Of a stretch of DNA of 47,913 nucleotides, positions 23,269 through 30,394 are shown one piece after another. Every line of letters starts with the position of its first letter. The first letter of the stretch is position 1. The notes under the pieces are model-generated. The model was not told where the DNA came from. It did no database searches and was given only the letters and a program-made list of their open reading frames with translations. The position numbers and the translations under genes were made by a program. Source of the stretch: Streptococcus mitis (GTDB lineage: Bacteria > Bacillota > Bacilli > Lactobacillales > Streptococcaceae); contig JAGZLW010000014.1 in the NCBI GenBank assembly GCA_018364455.1, positions 1-47,913 of the forward strand. Direction: 5' to 3'.

Positions 23269-23301
23269 AATATAACGTAAAGAAGAAAATAGGAGAAGAA
23301 C

Positions 23302-23517
23302 ATGGCTAAGTCAAACTTTGAAAAAGTAGAATCAGTTGTTGGCTGGGTTCGTGATAAGAAAATCACAGGCTACCGTATCTCTAAAGAAACGAATGCGCGT
23401 GAAATGTCTATCATTGCTCTAGCGCAGGGTCGTGCAAAAGTAAAAAATATTTCATTTGAAACAGCTCTAGGTTTAATTGATTTCTATGAAAAAAATCATG
23501 AAAAATTTGAAGATTAA
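23302..23517 (+). CDS. Small HTH-like DNA-binding protein
   Basis: This is a 71-residue protein (pI probably basic) with a predicted helix-turn-helix: VVGWVRDKKITGYRISKETN followed by AREMSIIALAQGRAKVKNIS. The pattern resembles XRE-like or phage Cro-type small regulators. GYRISKETN would be the turn and recognition helix. It stands alone between decayed DNA and a BOX element, with its own promoter and terminator. The function is not recognised. A cryptic prophage or plasmid origin would fit but is not shown by the neighbours. Confidence 0.75.
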   Translation: MAKSNFEKVESVVGWVRDKKITGYRISKETNAREMSIIALAQGRAKVKNISFETALGLIDFYEKNHEKFED

Positions 23518-23529
23518 TCTTTGGATAAT

Positions 23530-23558
23530 GGCGGATTCTTGAATAAGGTCTGCCTTTT
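23530..23558 (+). terminator. Terminator after the HTH-like gene
   Basis: GGCGGATT (23530-23537) pairs with GGTCTGCC (23547-23554), including wobble pairs, and is followed by TTTTCATTTT. The stem is weaker than others in the window. Confidence 0.6.
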
Positions 23559-23565
23559 CATTTTG

Positions 23566-23678
23566 ATACTCAATGAAAATCAAAGAGCAAACTAGGAATC
23601 TAGCCGCAGGCTGCTCAAAACACTGTTTTGAGGTTGCAGATAGAGCTGACGTGGTTTGAAGAGATTTTCGAAGAGTAT
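23566..23678. repeat. BOX-type intergenic repeat (copy 4)
   Basis: The 113-bp element is in the opposite orientation to copies 1-3. It starts ATACTCAATGAAAATC and ends TTTTCGAAGAGTAT, with CTCAAAACACTGTTTTGAGG in the middle. The core matching the BOXA1R primer is missing, as in copy 1. Confidence 0.9.
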
Positions 23679-23686
23679 GAGGACAG

Positions 23687-23713
23687 CAAAAAGACTGCAC
23701 GATTGATGCAGCC
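23687..23713 (-). terminator. Terminator after glnQ (minus strand)
   Basis: Read on the minus strand, CTGCAT pairs with GTGCAG around CAATC (23695-23711), followed by TCTTTTT. It lies just 9 bp beyond the glnQ stop. Confidence 0.75.
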
Positions 23714-23721
23714 TTTTCTTT

Positions 23722-24462
23722 TTATTTGAGATAGCGTTGAAGGAACTCTTTTGTACGGTCTTCTTTAGGATTGGTGAAGAGGTCTTCTGGTTTGCCTTCT
23801 TCAGCGATTACACCCTTATCCATGAAGATAACACGGTGAGAGACATCACGGGCAAATTCCATTTCATGGGTTACGACAATCATAGTCAAGCCTTCCTGAG
23901 CCAGATCTTGCATGATTTTAAGGACTTCTCCAACCATTTCTGGATCGAGAGCTGATGTTGGTTCATCAAAGAGAATGGCGTCAGGGTTCATTGAAAGGGC
24001 ACGAGCGATGGCCACACGTTGTTTTTGACCTCCTGAGAGTTGTTTTGGTTTCGCTTGCCAGTAGCGTTCTCCCATGCCGACCTTTTCCAAGTTTTCTTTG
24101 GCGATCTTTTCAGCTTCTGTACGTTCGCGTTTAAGGACAGTCGTCTGAGCGACAATTGTGTTTTCAAGTACGTTAAGATTTTCAAAGAGGTTAAAGGATT
24201 GGAACACCATCCCTAGTTTTTCACGGTATTGCGTGAGGTCATAGCCTTTTTCGAGGACGTTTTGTCCATGGTAAAGGATTTGTCCATCAGTTGGTGTTTC
24301 AAGTAGGTTAATAGAGCGTAGGAAGGTTGATTTTCCGCTTCCAGAGCTTCCGATGATAGAGATGACCTCTCCCTTGTGGACGGTGAGAGAAATGTCTTTT
24401 AACACTTCGTTTTGTCCATAGGATTTTTTGAGGTGTTTAATTTCAAGGATTGCTTGTGTCAT
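23722..24462 (-). CDS. glnQ: Amino acid ABC transporter ATP-binding protein (GlnQ type)
   Basis: This 246-residue cytoplasmic ATPase powers the transporter encoded upstream. Walker A GSSGSGKST is at residues 38-46, the signature LSGGQKQR at 142-149, and Walker B ILFDEPTSALD from 163. This is the GlnQ/HisP type of polar amino acid ABC ATPase. Its ATG overlaps the glnHP stop by one base (TAATG), so the pair is translationally coupled. The amino acid cannot be fixed by sequence; glutamine or glutamate is typical of this subfamily. Confidence 0.93.
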   Translation of the reverse strand: MTQAILEIKHLKKSYGQNEVLKDISLTVHKGEVISIIGSSGSGKSTFLRSINLLETPTDGQILYHGQNVLEKGYDLTQYREKLGMVFQSFNLFENLNVLENTIVAQTTVLKRERTEAEKIAKENLEKVGMGERYWQAKPKQLSGGQKQRVAIARALSMNPDAILFDEPTSALDPEMVGEVLKIMQDLAQEGLTMIVVTHEMEFARDVSHRVIFMDKGVIAEEGKPEDLFTNPKEDRTKEFLQRYLK

Positions 24463-26027
24463 TATTTCAAATCCTCCGTTTGCATTTGGTTAGCACCTGT
24501 AGTATAGGTATCCATGTCCATTCGGCGTTCGATGAAGCGTAGGATACGTGTTACGGTGAAGGTGAGGACAAAGTAAATCACGGCGATGATTGTAAATGTC
24601 TGGAAGTATTGATAGGTTTGAGTTGCTACGGTATTTCCTGAGAAATAAAGTTCAACAACAGAGATAACGTTCAATACAGATGTATCTTTGATATTGATGA
24701 CAAATTCATTACCAGTTGCTGGTAGGATGTTGCGGACTACCTGAGGTAGGACAATCTTACGCATGGTTTGGTTATGAGTCATACCAAGAGCAGTAGCTGC
24801 TTCAAATTGTCCCTTGTCAACCGCTAGGATACCACCACGGACGATTTCAGTCATGTAGGCACCAGTATTGATTGAAACGATGAAGATAGCAGCTAGTGTG
24901 CGGTCAAGGTTGATACCGAAAGCTTGGGCAGTTCCATAGTAGATAACCATTGATTGAACAATCATTGGCGTACCACGGAAAATTTCAATGTAGATGTTGA
25001 GAATCCAGCCGACTAGTTTTTGTAGGCCATAAATGGCTTTATTCTCAGATAGAGGAGCAGTACGGAAGACACCAATGGCAAGGCCAATAATGAGACCTAT
25101 GATGGTTCCGACGATAGAGATTAAAAGAGTGATACCAGCACCACGCAAGAGTTGTTGCCAGTTTTCAGAAAGAATTTTAGCGACTTGGCTAAAGAAACTA
25201 CTGCTAGTCTCTTCAGTTGTTGTAGCTTCGGCAGGTTGTTCCTTGATCATACGATCCATCAAGGCAACTTGATCGTCTTTTGAAATGGTTTCAATGCTGG
25301 CATTGATTTGGCTAATACGGTTGTCATCTTTACGAAGTCCAATGGCGATAGCTGTATCTTCTTCTCCAGTTTTGAAACCTGGTTCTACTTGGACCATCTT
25401 GAACTTAGAGTTAGCGGCTTCGGCAGTCAGTGCTTCAGGGCGTTCAGAAACATAAGCATCAATGACACCAGCCTCAAGAGCTTGGCGCATTTGAGCGAAG
25501 TCTCCCATGGCTGTTTCTTTTTTAGCGCCTGAGATTTGACCAATCAAGTCGTAGAGGTAGACACCTTGTTGAGAAGTGATTTTCGCACCATTAAAGTCAT
25601 CCAAAGATTTAGCATTTGCGTAGGCAGAATCTTTTTTGACTAGTAGGACAGGTTCGCTAGTGTAGTAACTGCTTGAAAAGGCAATTTCTTGTTTGCGTTC
25701 TGCAGTTGGACTCATACCTGCGATAATCATGTCAATCTTACCAGAAGTAAGGGCAGGGACTAGACCTTCCCACTTTGTTTTAACAACCAAAGGTTCTTTA
25801 CCTAAGTCCTTAGCGATTTTCTTGGCGATTTGAACATCGTATCCGTTAGCATACTGGTTAGTCCCATCGATTTTGACAGCTCCATTGCTATCATCATCCT
25901 GAGTCCAGTTAAAGGGAGCATATGCTGCTTCCATCCCGATGCGTAAATATTCATCGGCTTGAGCAACATTGACAAGTCCCAGCATCAGCAAGAGACTTGT
26001 GAAAATAGATAAGTATATTTTTCTCAT
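24462..26027 (-). CDS. glnP: Fused substrate-binding and permease protein of amino acid ABC transporter (GlnHP type)
   Basis: In this 521-residue fusion an N-terminal signal peptide (cleavage likely after AQA, residue 24) is followed by one type 3 solute-binding domain (about residues 26-245), with YAPFNW, MSPTAERKQEIAFS and SERPEAL. A linker joins this to a permease with about five helices, including ITLLISIVGTIIGLIIGLAIGV and the EAA-type loop EAATALGMTHNQTMRKIVLP. Having the binding domain attached to the permease is common in streptococci. RBS AGGAG precedes the ATG. A promoter lies 42-70 bp upstream. Confidence 0.94.
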   Translation of the reverse strand: MRKIYLSIFTSLLLMLGLVNVAQADEYLRIGMEAAYAPFNWTQDDDSNGAVKIDGTNQYANGYDVQIAKKIAKDLGKEPLVVKTKWEGLVPALTSGKIDMIIAGMSPTAERKQEIAFSSSYYTSEPVLLVKKDSAYANAKSLDDFNGAKITSQQGVYLYDLIGQISGAKKETAMGDFAQMRQALEAGVIDAYVSERPEALTAEAANSKFKMVQVEPGFKTGEEDTAIAIGLRKDDNRISQINASIETISKDDQVALMDRMIKEQPAEATTTEETSSSFFSQVAKILSENWQQLLRGAGITLLISIVGTIIGLIIGLAIGVFRTAPLSENKAIYGLQKLVGWILNIYIEIFRGTPMIVQSMVIYYGTAQAFGINLDRTLAAIFIVSINTGAYMTEIVRGGILAVDKGQFEAATALGMTHNQTMRKIVLPQVVRNILPATGNEFVINIKDTSVLNVISVVELYFSGNTVATQTYQYFQTFTIIAVIYFVLTFTVTRILRFIERRMDMDTYTTGANQMQTEDLK

Positions 26028-26068
26028 GATTTCTCCTATTTCTAATCTATTAAAAATAACTGTCTCCT

Positions 26069-26097
26069 ATTTTATCGAAAAAAACTCTATTTTTCAA
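26069..26097 (-). promoter_or_regulatory. Promoter of glnPQ
   Basis: On the minus strand TTGAAA (26092-26097) and TAAAAT (26069-26074) are separated by 17 bp. It is divergent from the promoter of the DUF2207 gene, which is less than 60 bp away. Confidence 0.65.
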
Positions 26098-26125
26098 TAT
26101 AGGTAAGCCCTTACTTGAGAAAAAA

Positions 26126-26134
26126 TGATATAAT
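26126..26134 (+). promoter_or_regulatory. Extended -10 promoter of the DUF2207 gene
   Basis: TGATATAAT lies 30 bp before the ATG. The RBS AAAGGGGG follows. Confidence 0.65.
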
Positions 26135-26164
26135 GATAGCAAAGATAAAAAGGGGGCTTAGTTG

Positions 26165-28054
26165 ATGAAAAAAACTTTTTTCTTACTGGTGTTAGGCTTG
26201 TTTTGCCTTCTGCCACTCTCTGTTTTTGCAATTGATTTCAAGATAAACTCTTACCAAGGGGATTTGTATATTCATGCAGACAATACGGCAGAATTTAGAC
26301 AGAAGATAGTTTACCAGTTTGAGGAGGACTTTAAGGGCCAAATCGTGGGACTTGGACGTGCTGGCAAGATGCCTAGTGGATTTGACATTGATCCTCATCC
26401 AAAGGTTCAGGCTGCGAAAAACGGTGCTGAACTAGAAGACGTTACTAGCGAAGTGATAGAAGGAGCAGATGGTTATACTGTTAAAGTTTATAATCCAGGT
26501 CAAGAAGGCGACACAGTTGAAGTTGACCTTGTTTGGAACTTAAAGAATTTGCTTTTTCTATATGATGACATTGCTGAATTAAATTGGCAACCTTTAACAG
26601 ACAGTTCAGAGTCTATTAAAAAGTTTGAATTTCATGTAAGGGGGGACAAGGGGGCTGAGAAACTCTTTTTCCATACAGGGCAACTCTTTAGAGAGGGAAC
26701 GGTTGAAAAGAGTAACCTTGATTATACTATTCGTTTAGACGATCTTCCACCTAAGCGTGGAGTTGAATTGCATGCCTACTGGCCTCGGACCGATTTTGCT
26801 AATGCTACGGATCAGGGATTGAAAGGGAATCGTTTAGAAGAGTTTAATCAGATAGAAGACTCGATTGTTAAAGAAAAAGAGCAAAGTAAACAACTCCTTA
26901 CATGGGTCTTCCCTTCTATACTTTTCATCTCCTTGTTATTGAGTGTCTGCTTCTATTTCATCTATAGAAGAAAGACCACTCCTTCGGTCAAATATGCCAA
27001 AAATCATCGTCTCTATGAACCACCAATGGAATTAGAGCCTATGGTTTTATCAGAGGCTGTCTACTCGACCTCCTTGGAGGAAGTGAGTCCTCTAACAAAA
27101 GGAGCAGGGAAATTCACCTTTGACCAACTTATTCAAGCTACCTTGCTAGATGTGATAGACCGTGGGAATGTCTCTATCATTTCAGAAGGAGATGCAGTTG
27201 GTTTGAGGCTAGTAAAAGAAGATGGTTTGTCAAGCTTTGAGAAAGACTGTCTAAATCTGGCTTTTTCAGGCAAAAAAGAAGAAACTCTTTCCAATTTGTT
27301 TGCGGATTACAAGGTATCTGATAGTCTTTATCGTAGAGCAAAAGTCTCTGATGAAAAACGGATTCAAGCAAAGGGGCGTCAGCTCAAATCTTCTTTTGAA
27401 GAAGTATTGAACCAGATGCAAGAAGGAGTGAGAAAACGAGTTTCCTTCTGGGGGCTCCCAGATTATTATCGTCCCTTGACTGGTGGAGAAAAGATTTTAC
27501 AAGTGGGGATGGGTATTTCCACTATCTTGCCCCTATTTATCGGATTTGGTTTGTTCTTGTACAGTTTAGACGTTCATGGCTATCTTTACTTCCCCTTGCC
27601 TATACTTGGTTTTCTAGGTTTGGTTTTGGCTGTTTTCTATTATTGGAAGCTTCGGCTAGATAATCGTGATGGTGTCCTAAATGAAGCAGGAGCAGAGGTA
27701 TACTATCTCTGGACCAGTTTTGAAAATATGTTGCGTGAGATTGCACGATTGGATCAGGCTGAATTGGAAAGTATTGTGGTCTGGAATCGCCTCTTGGTCT
27801 ATGCGACCTTATTTGGTTATGCAGACAAGGTCAGTCATTTGATGAAGGTTCATCAGATTCAAGTTGAAAATCCAGATATCAACCTCTATGTAGCTTATGG
27901 CTGGCACAGTATGTTTTATCATTCAAGCGCGCAAATGAGCCATTATGCTAGTGTCGCAAATACAGCAAGTACCTACTCCGTATCTTCTGGAAGTGGAAGT
28001 TCTGGCGGTGGCTTCTCTGGAGGCGGAGGTGGCGGCAGTATCGGTGCCTTTTAA
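26165..28054 (+). CDS. DUF2207-family membrane protein with Gly/Ser-rich C-terminus
   Basis: This 629-residue protein starts with a signal peptide (about residues 1-22, ending near VFA-ID). An extracellular DUF2207 domain of about 220 residues follows, then a membrane helix near 247-268 (WVFPSILFISLLLSVCFYFIY). A cytoplasmic stretch comes next, then a pair of helices around 450-500. The C-terminus ends with a run of Gly and Ser and the last residues IGAF. The family is widespread and its role is unknown. I chose ATG at 26165 after the RBS AAAGGGGG; TTG at 26162 is an alternative one codon upstream. Confidence 0.9.
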   Translation: MKKTFFLLVLGLFCLLPLSVFAIDFKINSYQGDLYIHADNTAEFRQKIVYQFEEDFKGQIVGLGRAGKMPSGFDIDPHPKVQAAKNGAELEDVTSEVIEGADGYTVKVYNPGQEGDTVEVDLVWNLKNLLFLYDDIAELNWQPLTDSSESIKKFEFHVRGDKGAEKLFFHTGQLFREGTVEKSNLDYTIRLDDLPPKRGVELHAYWPRTDFANATDQGLKGNRLEEFNQIEDSIVKEKEQSKQLLTWVFPSILFISLLLSVCFYFIYRRKTTPSVKYAKNHRLYEPPMELEPMVLSEAVYSTSLEEVSPLTKGAGKFTFDQLIQATLLDVIDRGNVSIISEGDAVGLRLVKEDGLSSFEKDCLNLAFSGKKEETLSNLFADYKVSDSLYRRAKVSDEKRIQAKGRQLKSSFEEVLNQMQEGVRKRVSFWGLPDYYRPLTGGEKILQVGMGISTILPLFIGFGLFLYSLDVHGYLYFPLPILGFLGLVLAVFYYWKLRLDNRDGVLNEAGAEVYYLWTSFENMLREIARLDQAELESIVVWNRLLVYATLFGYADKVSHLMKVHQIQVENPDINLYVAYGWHSMFYHSSAQMSHYASVANTASTYSVSSGSGSSGGGFSGGGGGGSIGAF

Positions 28055-28103
28055 AGAGAGCTAAAATATGCTATAATGGAAGATAGAAAAAAAGGAGTAA
28101 TCT

Positions 28104-28949
28104 ATGTATCTTATTGAAATTTTAAAATCTATCTTCTTCGGGATTGTTGAAGGAATTACGGAATGGTTGCCGATTTCCAGTACAGGTCACTTGATTTTAG
28201 CAGAGGAATTTATCCAATACCAAAATCAAAACGAAGCCTTTATGTCCATGTTTAATGTCGTGATTCAGCTTGGTGCGATTTTGGCGGTTATGGTAATCTA
28301 CTTTAATAAGCTCAATCCTTTCAAACCGACTAAGGACAAGCAGGAAGTTCGTAAGACTTGGAGACTATGGTTGAAGGTCTTGATTGCAACTTTGCCTTTA
28401 CTTGCCGTCTTTAAATTTGATGATTGGTTTGATACCCACTTCCATAACATGGTTTCTGTTGCTCTCATGTTGATTATCTATGGGATTGCCTTTATCTATT
28501 TGGAAAAACGTAATAAAGCGCGTGCTATCGAGCCAAGTGTAACAGAGTTGGACAAGCTTCCTTATACGACCGCTTTCTATATCGGACTCTTCCAAGTTCT
28601 TGCTCTTTTACCAGGGACCAGTCGTTCTGGTGCAACGATTGTCGGTGGTTTGTTAAATGGAACTAGTCGTTCTGTTGTGACAGAATTTACCTTCTATCTT
28701 GGAATTCCTGTTATGTTTGGAGCTAGCGCCTTAAAGATTTTCAAATTTGTAAAAGCAGGACAACTTTTGGACTTCGGGCAATTGTTCTTGCTCTTGGTTG
28801 CCATGGGAGTCGCTTTTGCAGTCAGCATGGTCGCTATTCGCTTCTTGACCAGTTATGTGAAAAAACACGACTTTACCCTTTTTGGTAAATACCGTATCGT
28901 GCTTGGTAGTATCTTGTTGCTTTATAGCTTTGTCCGTTTATTTGTATAA
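28104..28949 (+). CDS. uppP: Undecaprenyl-diphosphatase UppP (BacA)
   Basis: UppP removes a phosphate from undecaprenyl pyrophosphate to recycle the lipid carrier for peptidoglycan and teichoic acid; overproduction gives bacitracin resistance. The 281-residue protein has about eight helices. The first catalytic motif, GIVEGITEWLPISSTGH, lies at residues 13-29. The second, LLPGTSRSGATI, lies near 170-181. The RBS AAAGGAG and a -10 (TATAAT) 30 bp upstream give it an independent promoter. A strong terminator follows. Confidence 0.97.
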   Translation: MYLIEILKSIFFGIVEGITEWLPISSTGHLILAEEFIQYQNQNEAFMSMFNVVIQLGAILAVMVIYFNKLNPFKPTKDKQEVRKTWRLWLKVLIATLPLLAVFKFDDWFDTHFHNMVSVALMLIIYGIAFIYLEKRNKARAIEPSVTELDKLPYTTAFYIGLFQVLALLPGTSRSGATIVGGLLNGTSRSVVTEFTFYLGIPVMFGASALKIFKFVKAGQLLDFGQLFLLLVAMGVAFAVSMVAIRFLTSYVKKHDFTLFGKYRIVLGSILLLYSFVRLFV

Positions 28950-28951
28950 GA

Positions 28952-28984
28952 AAAACCTTGAAGGGGCAGCTCTTCAAGGTTTTA
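28952..28984. terminator. Terminator between uppP and dinB, probably bidirectional
   Basis: AAACCTTGAA (28953-28962) pairs with TTCAAGGTTT (28973-28982), flanked by A and T runs on both sides. dinB is convergent, so it can serve both genes. Confidence 0.85.
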
Positions 28985-29096
28985 TACTCTTCGAAAATCT
29001 CTTCAAACCGCGTCAGTTCTATCTGCAACCTCAAAACGGTGTTTTGAGCAACCTGCGGCTAGCTTCCTAGTTTGCTCTTTGATTTTCATTGAGTAT
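28984..29096. repeat. BOX-type intergenic repeat (copy 5)
   Basis: The 113-bp element starts at the end of the uppP terminator with ATACTCTTCG and ends ATTGAGTAT. Its last base (29096) is also the last base of the dinB stop codon. The internal segment has CTCAAAACGGTGTTTTGAG. Confidence 0.9.
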
Positions 29097-30157
29097 TAAA
29101 ATCCTGTCACTGTAATTCCTAACAGGCGGACACCTCTTTCTTTCTCGCTTAATTCTTCATAGAGTTGCAGGGCTATTTGGCTTATCTGACTAGTATCCTG
29201 TGTTTTTTGAGTCAGACTTTTTCGTTTAGTAAGAGTTGAAAAGTCCTCGTAGCGGATCTTCAAAATGACAATTTTTCCAGCTTTTTCTTGTTGGCTGAGA
29301 TTGAGAGCGACTCTTTCTGATAGAAGAGTCAGCTCTTTTTTGATATCTTCCTCGGCACGGAGAATCTTTCCATAGGTTTTCTCTTTCCCGATTGATTTAC
29401 GGATACGATTGGATTTGACTGGGGAATTGTGGATACCACGAGCCTTTCGATAAAGGTCATAGCCCAGTCTGCCAAAACGGTCTATTAGGGCCACTTCAGG
29501 AACTTCAAGTAGATCAGCTCCAGTAAAAACACCCATTTGATGCAGTCGTTCCACCGTCTTTTTTCCTACTCCATGAAACTTGGAAATATCCATTTGTTTG
29601 AGAAAATCCTCAGCTTGGTCAGGTAGAATCACTGTCAAACCATGTGGTTTTTGATAATCGCTAGCCATTTTAGCTAAGAACTTGTTGTAGGAAACACCGG
29701 CAGAAGCAGTTAGATGAAGTTCTTGCCAGATATCTTCTTGAATGAGGCGAGCGATTTTGACAGCTGACTTAATCCCCAGTTTATTTTCTGTTACATCCAA
29801 ATAGGCTTCGTCAATGCTCATGGGTTCAATCAAATCTGTATAGCGCTTAAAAATCGATCGAATCTGGAGGCCCACAGACTTGTATTTCTCATAATTCCCT
29901 GAGATAAAGACGGCCTGGGGACATCGTTCATAAGCTTCCTTGGAACTCATGGCAGAATGGACACCAAAAGCTCGTGCCTCATAGCTACAGGTCGAAACGA
30001 CTCCCCGTCCACCTGTTTGTCGAGGGTCGCTTCCTATGATGACAGGTTTTCCTCTGAGTTTAGGATTATCCCTGATTTCCACCGCAGCAAAAAAGGCATC
30101 CATGTCAATATGGATGATTTTTCTTGACAAATCATTTAACAAGGGGAAAATCAACAT
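29096..30157 (-). CDS. dinB: DNA polymerase IV (Y-family, DinB)
   Basis: DinB is an error-prone translesion DNA polymerase. From the chosen start it has 353 residues. Motif HIDMDAFFAAVE (D18 as the first catalytic Asp) and SIDEAYLDVT (about 112-121, with the second Asp/Glu pair) are intact. Helix-hairpin-helix GVGKKTVERLHQMG and the little finger region follow. I chose ATG at 30157, preceded by AAAGGTG at good spacing. A GTG three codons upstream would give a longer form. The gene is convergent to uppP, and its stop codon meets a BOX element. Confidence 0.95.
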   Translation of the reverse strand: MLIFPLLNDLSRKIIHIDMDAFFAAVEIRDNPKLRGKPVIIGSDPRQTGGRGVVSTCSYEARAFGVHSAMSSKEAYERCPQAVFISGNYEKYKSVGLQIRSIFKRYTDLIEPMSIDEAYLDVTENKLGIKSAVKIARLIQEDIWQELHLTASAGVSYNKFLAKMASDYQKPHGLTVILPDQAEDFLKQMDISKFHGVGKKTVERLHQMGVFTGADLLEVPEVALIDRFGRLGYDLYRKARGIHNSPVKSNRIRKSIGKEKTYGKILRAEEDIKKELTLLSERVALNLSQQEKAGKIVILKIRYEDFSTLTKRKSLTQKTQDTSQISQIALQLYEELSEKERGVRLLGITVTGF

Positions 30158-30312
30158 GTATAGCACCTTTTTACTGCTTATTTTCTTTTATTATACCCTT
30201 TTTTCTGAAAAAAAGGAAAAAGGACTTTCTTTTTTCAAAAATATAATACAGTTTAAAGCAAAATATAGACTGTTTTAGAAAAGAAAGTGTAAAAATAGGG
30301 ATTTTCCACTTG

Positions 30313-30339
30313 TTGAAAACGATTACTGTATGGTATACT
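30313..30339 (+). promoter_or_regulatory. pflB promoter with CcpA cre-like site
   Basis: TGAAAACGATTACT (30314-30327) matches the cre consensus TGWNANCGNTNWCA at 13 of 14 positions. It overlaps a TTGAAA -35 (30313-30318), and the extended -10 TGGTATACT ends at 30339. The overlap with the -35 suggests repression by CcpA when glucose is high. Confidence 0.7.
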
Positions 30340-30394
30340 TGTCTCATGAATGTAACAGATGGCTGTTACTAGAAAGAAAAAAGAGGACATTAAC

